Shown here: one piece after another, positions 53,383-62,933 of the stretch
How positions within the stretch are numbered: position 1 is the first letter of the stretch
Layout of the letters: every line of letters begins with the position of its first letter
Assembly (NCBI GenBank): GCA_020638465.1
Contig: JACKIM010000001.1
Span: forward strand, 897,501-961,500
DNA: 64,000 nucleotides
Direction of reading: 5' to 3'
Origin: Geminicoccaceae bacterium
Lineage (GTDB): Bacteria; Pseudomonadota; Alphaproteobacteria; Geminicoccales; Geminicoccaceae
The notes under the pieces: model-generated
What the model saw: only the letters and a program-made list of their open reading frames with translations
Database searches by the model: none
Told to the model about the DNA's origin: nothing
Position numbers and translations under genes: made by a program

Positions 53383-55068
53383 ATGACCGCCTATGAACCG
53401 CCCATCGACGATATCCGCTTCGTGCTGAAGCACATCGCGCGAATGGACGACGTGGCGGCGCTGCCGGGACTGGAAGCCGCGAGCGAGGATGTCGTCGAGG
53501 CGGTTCTGGAAGAGGCCGCAAAGCTCGCGAGGAACGTCTGGGCGCCGCTGAACGCGGTCGGCGACCGGCAGGGCTCGAAGCTCGAAAACGGCCGGGTGCG
53601 CACACCCGAGGGTTTCATCGACGCCTATCGCCAGTTCGCGGAAGGTGGCTGGATGGGACTTGTGTTTCCCGAAGAGCATGGCGGACAGGGCCTGCCATGG
53701 ACCCTTTCCACGGCTGTTGGCGAGATGTGGAATGCCGCCAACATGACCCTGTACCTTTGCCCGCTCCTGACCCAGGCCGCGTGCGAGGCCCTGCTGCACC
53801 ACGGCACCGACGAGCAGAAATCGACCTGTCTCGACCGTCTGATCAGCGGCGAGTGGACGGCCGCCATGTGCCTCACCGAACCGCAGGCGGGCACCGACGT
53901 GGGCGCATTGCGCACCCGCGCGGAGCGGCACGGCGACCACTACCGCATTCGCGGCCAGAAGATCTTCATCACCTTTGGCGACCAGGACTTTACCGATAAC
54001 ATCCTCCATCTGGTACTGGCACGCCTGCCCGATGCGCCACCGGGCACGAAGGGCCTCTCGCTGTTCATCGTTCCCAAATTCCTCATCGATTCCGATGGGA
54101 AACCCGGACGGCGCAACGACATGCGGGTCCTGAAACTTGAGGAAAAACTCGGCATCCATGCCTCCCCCACATGCGTGATGTCCTACGGCGAGGATGATGG
54201 AGCCATCGGCTATCTTCTGGGCGAGGAGAATGCCGGCATGCGCTGCATGTTCACCATGATGAACAATGCCCGACTCGGAGTCGGTCTCGAAGGGCTGGGC
54301 ATTTCCGAACGCGCCTATCAGCAGGCGCTTGCCTATGCCCATGACCGGGTGCAGGGCAGACCGATCATCGAGCATGGCGATGTGCGCCGGATGCTCACTC
54401 ACATGCGTGCGGTGATCGCCGCCATGCGTGCCTTGTGCCTTTACGCGTCCTCCCACGTGGATCGCAGCATCCGTCACGGCGACGAAGCCGTACGCAAGCA
54501 TGCCGCCAACCGCGTCGCACTGCTGACCCCTATCGTCAAGGCGTGGTGCACGGACAGGGCCCAGGAGATCGCGTCGATGGCCCTCCAGGTGCATGGCGGC
54601 ATGGGCTTCATCGAGGAAACGGGCGCCGCCCAGCACTATCGGGATGCCCGTATCACCCCGATCTACGAGGGCACCAACGGCATTCAGGCGATGGACCTCA
54701 TCGGCCGGAAACTGACCATGGAAGACGGACGCCTGCCCTACGACCTTCTCGACGAACTCGCCTCGCTGGCCTCCGAGGAACTGCAAGCGGCCGTGGCCAC
54801 CGTGCGCGAGGCCACCGACCGCATCCGGCGGTTCGATACCGCCGACCGCGCTGCTGCGGCCAGGCCCTATCTGGAGATGTTCGGCGCGGTGCTCGGCGCG
54901 GTCCTGCTCGAAGAAGGCGCCCGCCACGCCGCACATGACAGCCGCGGTGCCGAATGGCCGGGCCTGTCGCGCTTCTTCAACCTGACCATACTCGCCCCGG
55001 CACTGGCCCTCTACGACACCGTCATCGCGGGCGCAGGCGTCTTTGGCGATGTGGGACCGACGACCTGA
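53383..55068 (+). CDS. Acyl-CoA dehydrogenase, DmdC-like long form
   Basis: 561 residues, longer than classic acyl-CoA dehydrogenases (about 380) and close to the DmdC (3-methylmercaptopropionyl-CoA dehydrogenase) group. The FAD region MCLTEPQAGTDVGALRTRA, the middle YRIRGQKIFITFGDQDFT, and the catalytic-glutamate block ARITPIYEGTNGIQAMDLI are present. Electrons would pass to ETF and the ETF-QO at 33-34.6 kb. Substrate unproven: DMSP-derived thioesters or other short or branched acyl-CoAs. No dmdA, dmdB or dmdD gene is near. Confidence 0.92.
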   Translation: MTAYEPPIDDIRFVLKHIARMDDVAALPGLEAASEDVVEAVLEEAAKLARNVWAPLNAVGDRQGSKLENGRVRTPEGFIDAYRQFAEGGWMGLVFPEEHGGQGLPWTLSTAVGEMWNAANMTLYLCPLLTQAACEALLHHGTDEQKSTCLDRLISGEWTAAMCLTEPQAGTDVGALRTRAERHGDHYRIRGQKIFITFGDQDFTDNILHLVLARLPDAPPGTKGLSLFIVPKFLIDSDGKPGRRNDMRVLKLEEKLGIHASPTCVMSYGEDDGAIGYLLGEENAGMRCMFTMMNNARLGVGLEGLGISERAYQQALAYAHDRVQGRPIIEHGDVRRMLTHMRAVIAAMRALCLYASSHVDRSIRHGDEAVRKHAANRVALLTPIVKAWCTDRAQEIASMALQVHGGMGFIEETGAAQHYRDARITPIYEGTNGIQAMDLIGRKLTMEDGRLPYDLLDELASLASEELQAAVATVREATDRIRRFDTADRAAAARPYLEMFGAVLGAVLLEEGARHAAHDSRGAEWPGLSRFFNLTILAPALALYDTVIAGAGVFGDVGPTT

Positions 55069-55094
55069 ACGTAGATGCTCGCGCCTGTGCACGT

Positions 55095-56036
55095 TCAACG
55101 CGGTGCGAGGAGTTTCCTCGCGGTCTGCTCGTCGGTGACGATGACATTGACGTAACCGCGGCTCAGGACAGCCCGGATGATCGGCAGTTTTTCCACGCCC
55201 CCCGACGCCAGGATCGAGAGACGCACCTTGCCAAGGTCCTCGGGACTGAGTCCGATGACCCTGTCGTTCATCGGATGATCGACCAGTTCCCCCGCCTCAT
55301 CGAGATAGTGTCCGAGAAGATCGCCGATGGCGCCGGACAGTTGCAGCGAAAGCGTGTCTTCCGCCGACACCAGGCCGAGGCGCCTGATCGTCGACTGGCG
55401 TTCGAGGGCGCCCACCGAGACCAGTGCCATGTCGACCGACCGGCCACGCTCGATCACTTCGGTGATCGCCCCCTGTTCGAGAATGGTGGCGCGTGACTGA
55501 GGCGAGCTGGTGAAGGTCGGTGCTGCCAGGTAGTAACATTCGGCATCGAGAATGTCAGCGAATCTCGAAGCTGTCTCGTAGGTGTTGATTGCCGATCCGC
55601 GAGTAAGCCCACCCATCAGCGAGACCACCGTCATGCCCTGCCAGCGCTTGCGTTCCACCGACTGGAGGCTTGCCCGCAAGGTCCGCCCCCAGCCGATGCC
55701 GATGGACATCCGGTCGGACATGTGGTCCGAGATGAAGATTCCGGCCGCACCTCCGATCACTGCCGGGAAGTTCTCGCTATCGGACGGAGCCGGCACCACC
55801 ACCGCATTGGCGAGCCGGTAATGCTTGACCAGTTCACGTTCCAGCTCGACACAATTCTTCAATCTTGAATTGATGCGAATCTGAACAATGCCCAGCTCGC
55901 GGCAAATCGCCAGTTCACGATTGACGCGCACCCGGGACAATCCCAGTTGTTCGGCAATCTGCCCCTGCGTCCGGCCCTCGACATAGTAAAGCCAGGCAAT
56001 GCGCGTGCGTTGCTGGTCCTCGCGGTCGACCATCAT
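55095..56036 (-). CDS. SorC/DeoR-family sugar-binding transcriptional regulator
   Basis: About 313 residues. An N-terminal helix-turn-helix (RTQGQIAEQLGLSRVRVNRE) is followed by the SorC effector domain (VVPAPSDSENFPAVIGGAAG, MSIGIGWGRTLRASLQSVE, VSLMGGLTRGSAIN). Effector: probably a phosphorylated polyol or sugar. It is the last gene of the leftward operon, 19 bases after rpiB. The ATG at 56036 or 56033 starts the family N-terminus (MVDREDQQRTRIAWLYYVEG); the longer frame to 56399 is antisense noise. Confidence 0.93.
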   Translation of the reverse strand: MMVDREDQQRTRIAWLYYVEGRTQGQIAEQLGLSRVRVNRELAICRELGIVQIRINSRLKNCVELERELVKHYRLANAVVVPAPSDSENFPAVIGGAAGIFISDHMSDRMSIGIGWGRTLRASLQSVERKRWQGMTVVSLMGGLTRGSAINTYETASRFADILDAECYYLAAPTFTSSPQSRATILEQGAITEVIERGRSVDMALVSVGALERQSTIRRLGLVSAEDTLSLQLSGAIGDLLGHYLDEAGELVDHPMNDRVIGLSPEDLGKVRLSILASGGVEKLPIIRAVLSRGYVNVIVTDEQTARKLLAPR

Positions 56037-56055
56037 CCCGACACCGCGCGGATCG

Positions 56056-56517
56056 TCACCGGCCCCGATAGTCCGTGTCCACCTGGTCGATCTTGGCCAC
56101 CTTCTTGCCCGAACGTTCGGACTGGAACTCGTTGGCAAGCCAGATATCGACGAGCATGGTGGCGACCGACGGACCGGTGATCTGCGCGCCCATGGTGATG
56201 ACCTGCGCATTGTTCGAGGCGATGGCCCGTTCGGCCGTGTAGGGGTCAGTGACGCAGACCGCCCGGACACCGGGCACCTTGTTGGCGACGATCGCCATGC
56301 CGGCACCAGTACCGCAAACCAGAATTCCCCGATCTGCACCGCCCTCGGCGATGCGCTCGGCCAGTTTTCTCCCGACATCGGGATAATCAACGGGATCATT
56401 GGAATTCACGCCCAGATCCTCGACCCTGACCCCCTTCTTTTCGAGATGGTTCCTGATGGTGTCCTTCAGCGGAAGGCCCAGATGGTCGGCACCGAGCAAA
56501 ACGGTTCTGGTCGTCAT
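56056..56517 (-). CDS. rpiB: RpiB-type sugar-phosphate isomerase
   Basis: 153 residues. The N-terminus VLLGADHLGLPLKDTIRNHL, the active-site cysteine loop ILVCGTGAGMAIVANKV and NAQVITMGAQITG match RpiB. In tetritol pathways RpiB paralogues (EryI type) isomerise tetrulose/erythrose phosphates, so a pathway-specific tetrose or pentose phosphate is as likely as ribose 5-phosphate. The ATG at 56517 has AAGAGGA nine bases upstream. Confidence 0.92.
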   Translation of the reverse strand: MTTRTVLLGADHLGLPLKDTIRNHLEKKGVRVEDLGVNSNDPVDYPDVGRKLAERIAEGGADRGILVCGTGAGMAIVANKVPGVRAVCVTDPYTAERAIASNNAQVITMGAQITGPSVATMLVDIWLANEFQSERSGKKVAKIDQVDTDYRGR

Positions 56518-56527
56518 ATCGTCCTCT

Positions 56528-57562
56528 TCAACGGTAGAAGTCATTCCACGGAATATCGAAAGTCTCATTATCGCGAATGGCCCGCAGGATCGCCCGCGAA
56601 AGCGGCAGGCGCGCCGCGTCGAGATCGCCACGTTCGATCATGGCGAGCATCGTGCCGCCGACGGAGAGCGCGAGTTCCGCACCCTCGACCGTATCCTCCG
56701 CCATCCGTCCGGCCTTGGCCTCGCGATATCGCCAGCCCGCGCCGAGCAACCGTCCCATGCGGCTGTTGCGACCGCCCTGCACGGTAACGTAGAGGTCGCC
56801 GGTACCGGCCAGCCCGCGAACCGTCGAAGCCTCGCCGCCGAGCGCTGCATTGATGTGATCGAGTTCCAGCAGCGCCTGATTGAACAGGCCGGCAGCGTGG
56901 TTGTGCATTTGCGCCCTGTTGTCGACTGGTTCCGCGATGTCGAGTTGTCCCAAGGCGGCACCAATCCCCAGAGCCATGAAATTCTTCAGGGCGGCACAGA
57001 CTTCGACACCGACAAGGTCGCGGCTGGCCCGCGCATGGTAATAGGGAGCATCGAGCAGGGCGAGCGCCTGGCGCACCAGCGCCTCGTCGCCGAACGACAC
57101 GACCACGCTGGTCTGCCGGCGGACGGCGAGTTCCCCGGCGATGCAGGGCCCGCCAACGCCGCCCACGGGGCAGTTCAGGGCCTTCGATACACCAGTGGGA
57201 AAAATCCCCAATCGGTTGTTTTCGCAGACAAGTCCCTTGGTGAGCATGAGGATCGGAACGGACGAAGTCAGGTGCGGCCGGAGCCGGTCCACCGCCCATT
57301 CGACACCCGCCGAACTCACTCCGAGAACGACCAGATCCACCCCCTTCGCCAGGACATCGCCAAGCTCCTCGTGATGGCGGGCCTCGACCCGCTCGGGCAG
57401 GACGGCGTTCAGTCTCGGATGACAGCGATCCCTGCGCACACCGTCGATCAACTCACGGTCGAGATGAGTGCCCACCAATGTGACAGCGGACCCGGCATCG
57501 GCCAGCGGCAGCGAGAAGGCACTACCCATCACACCGGCACCGAGGATGACGACATGGCTCAT
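56528..57562 (-). CDS. GpsA-like NAD(P)-dependent glycerol-3-phosphate dehydrogenase homologue
   Basis: 344 residues. The Rossmann motif VVILGAGVMGSAFSLPLADAG, the LTKGL block (ILMLTKGLVCENN), the GGPCIAGELA loop and the catalytic lysine block CAALKNFMALGIG are all present. It is diverged from housekeeping GpsA. It overlaps the AraM-like gene by four bases. In this operon it would oxidise a phosphorylated polyol made by the FGGY kinase, with the opposite stereochemistry to the AraM-like enzyme. Confidence 0.88.
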   Translation of the reverse strand: MSHVVILGAGVMGSAFSLPLADAGSAVTLVGTHLDRELIDGVRRDRCHPRLNAVLPERVEARHHEELGDVLAKGVDLVVLGVSSAGVEWAVDRLRPHLTSSVPILMLTKGLVCENNRLGIFPTGVSKALNCPVGGVGGPCIAGELAVRRQTSVVVSFGDEALVRQALALLDAPYYHARASRDLVGVEVCAALKNFMALGIGAALGQLDIAEPVDNRAQMHNHAAGLFNQALLELDHINAALGGEASTVRGLAGTGDLYVTVQGGRNSRMGRLLGAGWRYREAKAGRMAEDTVEGAELALSVGGTMLAMIERGDLDAARLPLSRAILRAIRDNETFDIPWNDFYR

Positions 57563-58872
57563 CGGGCGGCTTCCCGCTCGGCAAACCCGGCGAGCCGGCC
57601 CGTATGCGCCGCGAGATCGAGGAACGAGAACCGGTCACGAATCTCGTGTGCGTGGGCGACCGCCTCTCCGTAGCGCGCGGCGTCGAGACCGATGTCCCCG
57701 GGCTTCATCGGGCCATCACAGGCGCCCACCGCCGCCTCCAGCCGCGCCAGCGGCAACGTCAGTGCCAGCAACTCGTCGCGCAGCCCCGGCCAGTCACGCG
57801 CCAGCGCCCCGTTGATGCGCGCCGCGGCGGCGTCATCGATCCGTTTCGCCATCAGTCCTCGGATGCAATCGTCCGCCTGGGCTCCGTAACGGGCACGCAG
57901 GGCGACCTCGTCGACCCGGGTGGGTTCCAGCACGGGCGGTTGCTCATCGGCAAGCATCTCCGCCTGAAGTCTCGTCATGGAGAATGTCGCCACACCGACC
58001 TGTTCGCCATGCAGCGAACCCGGATGCGGGTCCATGAACATGTCGATGTAGTGGCTGATGCCGTGCTCGCCCATCGAGCCGGAGTGGCTGGTGCCTGAAA
58101 TGACCACCCCCAGCCCGCCGAGCGTCAACAGCCGCACCAGGGCCGCCATGGCGTCAGGGTCGCCATCGAGCAGGCGGCCGGTGCTCTCCAGCACCAGCGG
58201 CTCGTCGTCGAGCTGAATGACATAGGGACTGTTGTAGTACGGCGTGCCCAGCAGCCTGTGCGACATCAGCCAGTCGACCTGGGCCACGCCACGGCACAGG
58301 GAATCGCCGACGCCAGCGCAGGTCATGCGCGCCGGAGCCGCCGAGAGAACCGAAAGGTCGAAGAAGACGCCCGCGGGGGCCTTCGACTTCAGGCTGTTCT
58401 TGTAGCCGCCCGAGGAGATGGAGGCGGTGCTGGTGACATAGCCGTTCATCGAGGCGGCGGTACCGAAGACTGCCGTCTGGCGACCATCTGGGAAGGTCGC
58501 ATGCTTGCAAAGATCATTGATCGTGCCGGAACCGACCGCAACGACGGCATCGGCATGGCGGATCCGGTCCCTCAGGTCGGCTGCGGTCTCCTCGTCGGCG
58601 TGAGGATGGTCGAGAACGACCTCGATGACGTCGCCCAGCGCACGGACCACCCGCCGCCCCATCACCTCGATCGTGTTCTCGTCGCAAACGACGGCAAGCC
58701 GGCCGTCCAGCCCGGCCCTTTCCACCAGCCCGGCTTCCGCGCCGTCGAGATCGGGCTCGATCACGATCGTCCGGATCGAGCATTCGACCGGCCTGCCTGT
58801 CTCGCCGGGCACGAAACGCCCGCTGAGGAAGTCCTCGATATGCTGGTCACCCCTGGCTTTCAAGCCCGTCAT
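57559..58872 (-). CDS. AraM/EgsA-like sn-glycerol-1-phosphate dehydrogenase-family protein
   Basis: 437 residues of the iron-containing alcohol dehydrogenase/dehydroquinate synthase fold. NAD-binding VVAVGSGTINDLCKHATF, the family TAASMNGYVTSTASI block, GVGDSLCRGVAQVDW and the metal histidines SHSGSMGEHGISHY are visible. It interconverts sn-glycerol-1-phosphate-like compounds and a ketose phosphate such as dihydroxyacetone phosphate. It overlaps both neighbours by four bases (ATGA). Confidence 0.9.
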   Translation of the reverse strand: MTGLKARGDQHIEDFLSGRFVPGETGRPVECSIRTIVIEPDLDGAEAGLVERAGLDGRLAVVCDENTIEVMGRRVVRALGDVIEVVLDHPHADEETAADLRDRIRHADAVVAVGSGTINDLCKHATFPDGRQTAVFGTAASMNGYVTSTASISSGGYKNSLKSKAPAGVFFDLSVLSAAPARMTCAGVGDSLCRGVAQVDWLMSHRLLGTPYYNSPYVIQLDDEPLVLESTGRLLDGDPDAMAALVRLLTLGGLGVVISGTSHSGSMGEHGISHYIDMFMDPHPGSLHGEQVGVATFSMTRLQAEMLADEQPPVLEPTRVDEVALRARYGAQADDCIRGLMAKRIDDAAAARINGALARDWPGLRDELLALTLPLARLEAAVGACDGPMKPGDIGLDAARYGEAVAHAHEIRDRFSFLDLAAHTGRLAGFAEREAAR

Positions 58873-60392
58873 CCTTCACTCTTGAACATCGCCAGCGCTT
58901 CGAGAATTTCCCGATTTGCTGGATACACTTTCCTGTAGACATCGAGCAGGCGGCCATAGGCCTGCGCATTGTCCGCCTGCGGGCGAATCTCGACATCGCC
59001 CCGTGCTGCCATGCTCGCGGCCGCCTGCTGCGCGTCCGTGAACCAGCCGGCCCCCACGGCGGCGGTGATCGCCGCCCCGAGTGCTGACGCCTCGACGACA
59101 TCAGAACGGTAGACAGTCTTGCCGGTAGCATCCGCAACGATCTGACACCATGTGCGGCTTCGGGACCCTCCCCCGATGGTCAGCAATTCACGGATGGGCT
59201 GGCCGATAGCCTTTTCGATTTCAGCATAACCCATTGCCAGATCGAGCGCGATGCCCTCCATCAGTGCACGGTAGACATGAGCGCGACCATGCTCCGCCGA
59301 CAGACCCAATAACCCGCCACGCGCGTTGTAGTTCCAGTAGGGGGTCATGACGCCACCCCAATAGGGCATCAGCATCAGCCCCTCGGAACCGATGGGCAGC
59401 CGGGCAGCCTCCTGCTCCAGCCGTTCGTAGATTCCGGGATCGGCTTCGGTATCGGCGCCGAACAGCCCCTTGACGAACCAGTCGACGAGAAAGGTGCCGC
59501 TGCGCAGGCAGACTTCGTAGATATAGCCGTCGCCCGACAGGCTCGCCATGGTCCGGAACGCCGGATCGGTGGCATAGGCCCGGTCGTAGACACCGCTGAC
59601 GCAGGCGGTGCCGAGATTGAGATAGGCACTGCCGGCCGCCAGCGTTCCGGTGCCGAGCCCCGCGGCCTGGCCATCGCCACCACCGGCAACGATGGGCGTC
59701 CCCTCCGGCAGGCCGCTGAGAGCCGCCGCCGCTTCGCTGACATGCCCCAGCACCGTGCCCGGCCGCTCCGCAACGGCCAGCTGCTCGCGACGCAGGTCCA
59801 GCGCCTCCAGGATGACCGGGGAGTAGACGTGGTTGCCGAGGTCGTAGAACCCGGTCGGATCGGCGCTGGCCCAGCTCGTCCGGTATCGTCCGGTCAGGCG
59901 CAGGACGAGGAAGGCATGAACGTCGCAGACGCGCGCGGCACGGGCATAGAGTTCGGGCTCGTTGCGCTTGAGCCAGTGCGCGGCGTAGAGGCAGGGAGTC
60001 GGGTCCGGCGTCTTGCCGGTGATCTCGCGCAGGGTATCGCGGCCGAGTCTCTCGCTCAGCAGCCGCACATCGTCGCGGCCGCGCTCGTCCAGCCAGGTGA
60101 TGCCGGGCGATGCTGGCCGGTCGTTCTCATCCAGCAGGACGAAAGTCTCCCGCTGATTGGAAACCGACAGGGCCGCTACCCGACGAAGGTCGATCTGCGC
60201 CCCAAGAACCTTCAGGGCCGCGACCAGTGACGTCCACCACTCCTCCGCGTCCTGTTCGAAGAACAGCGGTTTCGGGCTCTCCATGCCGATCGAGGCCCGC
60301 CCTTCGGCGACAAAGGCCCCTTCGCGATCGAAAGCCACGACCTTGGTTGCCGTCGTACTGCTGTCGACACCGATAACGAGATCAGCGTTCAT
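58869..60392 (-). CDS. FGGY-family carbohydrate (polyol) kinase
   Basis: 507 residues. The N-terminal phosphate-1 motif VIGVDSSTTATKVVAFD, the SNQRET block (VAALSVSNQRETFVLLD), and the C-terminal IGGGSRSRTWCQIVADATG with EASALGAAITAA follow the FGGY order. It phosphorylates an imported sugar alcohol or sugar with ATP; xylulose, erythritol, glycerol and related polyols are possible. It follows the binding-protein gene by 80 bases. Confidence 0.93.
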   Translation of the reverse strand: MNADLVIGVDSSTTATKVVAFDREGAFVAEGRASIGMESPKPLFFEQDAEEWWTSLVAALKVLGAQIDLRRVAALSVSNQRETFVLLDENDRPASPGITWLDERGRDDVRLLSERLGRDTLREITGKTPDPTPCLYAAHWLKRNEPELYARAARVCDVHAFLVLRLTGRYRTSWASADPTGFYDLGNHVYSPVILEALDLRREQLAVAERPGTVLGHVSEAAAALSGLPEGTPIVAGGGDGQAAGLGTGTLAAGSAYLNLGTACVSGVYDRAYATDPAFRTMASLSGDGYIYEVCLRSGTFLVDWFVKGLFGADTEADPGIYERLEQEAARLPIGSEGLMLMPYWGGVMTPYWNYNARGGLLGLSAEHGRAHVYRALMEGIALDLAMGYAEIEKAIGQPIRELLTIGGGSRSRTWCQIVADATGKTVYRSDVVEASALGAAITAAVGAGWFTDAQQAAASMAARGDVEIRPQADNAQAYGRLLDVYRKVYPANREILEALAMFKSEG

Positions 60393-60472
60393 CGGGATAC
60401 ATGCTGCCTGATGGTACGGTTGACGATGGCCGACGGTCTCCTACAGTTGGATTCCGCCGGCCGGTCATCAGA

Positions 60473-61996
60473 TCAGCCGCGGAACGGTGCGGCCAGCTCG
60501 TTGGTCTGCTCGGCGATGGCATTCATCGCCTCTTCCGGTGAGGAATACTGGCCAGCCAGCAGCTTGCCGAGTTCCACCGGAATGACATTGTTGGCGATCT
60601 CCGGCCAGCTTGGCAGATCCGGTTCCGACCCCATGCGGTTGTTGATGGTCCACTCGATGGCCGGGAAGTGACGCGTCGTACCGGCACCGGGCTCGGCCGC
60701 TGCCAGCACGCGCGGGTCCTTGAACGCCGACAGGCGTACCGGCGAAGCGCCACCACCGACGATGCACGAGCGCGCAACCACGTCCTTCGATGTCACCCAC
60801 TGCATGAAGAGCCATGCCGCATCGGGGTTCTTCGAGTAGCGGGACAGGGCAATCGACGAACCGCCCTGATGGCCGATGTGCGGGATCTCGTTGAAGCCCG
60901 TTTCGTCCGGTGTGCGCAGGGCCGCCTCTTCGGGTGGAATGGCCGCTGCCATCTTGCCGCCGCCGACCTTGCTGTCGCCGCCATCGAGCCCGGGGAAGAA
61001 CTCGCCCCAGCTGATGCACTGGGCGGCCACACCCTGGGCCATGGACTGCCACTGGCCATCCCAGGTCCAGGTCTTGGCATCCGGCGGCATGTAATTTACC
61101 AGATCGAGCATGTATTGCAGGCCGCGCATGCCGGCCTCGTCATTGCCGGTGAACATGCCGTCCGGGCCGAAGATCGAGCCGCCATGCGACCATAGCCATG
61201 CCGTCCAGTCGCACTCCAGACTGTAATGACCGGACTTGAGCTGGCCGGTGGTACCGTAGATGCCGTTGCCGATCTCGGCCTCGTGCAGCGCCCTGGTGAC
61301 ATCCATGTATTCCTGCATGGTCGTCGGCACCGACAGGCCGTGCTTGTCGTACAGGTCCTTGCGGTACATCAGGATGAAGATGGGAATGTCGAACGGAACA
61401 CCCATCATCTGGTCGTTGGCCATGGCGATGCCCTGGACCAGCGGTGGCGAGAAATCGTCCCAGTCGTAGCCCGGCATCGCCAGCTCGGGCTTGCTGTCGT
61501 AGTATTCGCGCGGGTTGAAGGTATCCGGCGAGAACAGCGCGGCCCAGGCCTGGTCGAGATAATAGAGGTCGTAGGTGCCGAGCTGTCCCTGCGCGTCGAG
61601 CGTGGCCTTCTGGAGGACCTGCTCCAGCGGCACGATCTCGATCTCGACGTTGATGCCGGTGGCTTCCTCGAACTCGCTCTTGAGCTCGGAGGCGACGTTG
61701 GTGGGCGGCGTGGCTTCCGAGGTGTAGCGGATGGTGGTGCCGGCGAACTGGCGGCCGACGTCCTTGAGCCACGCGGTGACGTCATCCGGCGTCTGGGCCT
61801 GTGCCAGCGGCGTCCCGAGGTTGGTGAGCCCGCCCCATGGCCGCCCGCCGCCCATCATGGTCGCGGAAAAGCCGGAAAAGCCCACGCCGGCCAAGGCCAT
61901 CTTGCGGAAGAACTGCCGCCTGGTGATGCGGCGCCGACCGTAGGCCCTTGCCGTATCGGCAATGAAGGTCTTGCGGTCATGGTCTCGAAAGCTCAT
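60473..61996 (-). CDS. Tat-exported ABC sugar/polyol-binding protein
   Basis: 507 residues. A twin-arginine signal is clear: TRRQFFRKMALAGVGFSGF, with a hydrophobic run and an AQA cleavage site near residue 68. The mature part is a family-1 solute-binding protein (ATGINVEIEIVPLEQVLQKA, ALFSPDTFNPREYYDSKP). Export in folded form is unusual for sugar-binding proteins. It lies 55 bases after the permease gene. Confidence 0.92.
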   Translation of the reverse strand: MSFRDHDRKTFIADTARAYGRRRITRRQFFRKMALAGVGFSGFSATMMGGGRPWGGLTNLGTPLAQAQTPDDVTAWLKDVGRQFAGTTIRYTSEATPPTNVASELKSEFEEATGINVEIEIVPLEQVLQKATLDAQGQLGTYDLYYLDQAWAALFSPDTFNPREYYDSKPELAMPGYDWDDFSPPLVQGIAMANDQMMGVPFDIPIFILMYRKDLYDKHGLSVPTTMQEYMDVTRALHEAEIGNGIYGTTGQLKSGHYSLECDWTAWLWSHGGSIFGPDGMFTGNDEAGMRGLQYMLDLVNYMPPDAKTWTWDGQWQSMAQGVAAQCISWGEFFPGLDGGDSKVGGGKMAAAIPPEEAALRTPDETGFNEIPHIGHQGGSSIALSRYSKNPDAAWLFMQWVTSKDVVARSCIVGGGASPVRLSAFKDPRVLAAAEPGAGTTRHFPAIEWTINNRMGSEPDLPSWPEIANNVIPVELGKLLAGQYSSPEEAMNAIAEQTNELAAPFRG

Positions 61997-62051
61997 CAGA
62001 TGCCTCCTGTTGTTTTCGAGCCTGGGAGGAAGATCGCGACCGGCCGGATAC

Positions 62052-62933
62052 TCAGTCCTTCAGCGAGCCGAGTGTCAGGCCGCGCACGAGATGCTTTTGC
62101 ACCAGCATGATGAAGATGAAGCTCGGCACGAGGGCCGCACTCCCCAACGCCGTGATCAACCCCCACTCGGTGCCCGTGGAAGTGACGAACGTGGTGATCT
62201 TGACCGGAATCGTCCGGATGCTCGTGGTGAGCAGGAGCGAGATGAGGAACTCCGTCCAGGAGAAGATGAAGCAGAGCACCGCCGTCGCCGCCAGCCCGCC
62301 CTTGACCAGCGGCAGCACGACCATGCGGAAGACCTGAAACCGCGTGGCGCCGTCCAGCATCGCCGATTCGTCGAGCTCCACCGGCACGTCGTCGAAGAAG
62401 CTCTTCAAGAGCAGCACCGCCAGCGGCAGGTTGATCAGCGTATGCGCCAGGATCAGCCCGAGATGGCTGTCGCGCAGCCCCATGTCGCGGAAGATGAAGA
62501 ACAACGGGATCGCCACAGCAATGGGCGGCATCATCCTTTGCGCCAGCACGAAGAAGACCATGTGGTCCTTTCCGGGTATCGGAAACCGCGAAAGGGCGAA
62601 CGCCGCGAGCGTCGCCAGCAACAGGGCGCAGAAGGTCGAACCGATGGCAACGATCAGGCTGTCGTAGATCGACGTCAGCGAATAATAGGACGATGCGCCG
62701 CCCGTCTGCCCGCCGACGCCGCCTTCGAGATTGATGCGCGACTTGCCGCCGATGGTGACCTCGTAGTTCTCCACCGTCGGCTGGAAATCGGCATAGACCG
62801 GCGGTTGGGCAAAGATCGCGGTATAGGGCTTGAACGAGGCCAGCACCCACCAGAAAAGCGGAAAGATGAAAACCAGCACGACAAACCAGGCCAGGATATC
62901 GCGCAGTATCACTTTCGAAGCATGTCCCGGCAT
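62052..62933 (-). CDS. ABC importer permease, MalG type
   Basis: 293 residues with six membrane helices. The EAA loop (VELDESAMLDGATRFQVFRM) and the helix IHLL-type end (SFIFIMLVQKHLVRGLTLG) are normal. Its start overlaps the previous permease stop by one base. It pairs with the MalF-type permease. Confidence 0.93.
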   Translation of the reverse strand: MPGHASKVILRDILAWFVVLVFIFPLFWWVLASFKPYTAIFAQPPVYADFQPTVENYEVTIGGKSRINLEGGVGGQTGGASSYYSLTSIYDSLIVAIGSTFCALLLATLAAFALSRFPIPGKDHMVFFVLAQRMMPPIAVAIPLFFIFRDMGLRDSHLGLILAHTLINLPLAVLLLKSFFDDVPVELDESAMLDGATRFQVFRMVVLPLVKGGLAATAVLCFIFSWTEFLISLLLTTSIRTIPVKITTFVTSTGTEWGLITALGSAALVPSFIFIMLVQKHLVRGLTLGSLKD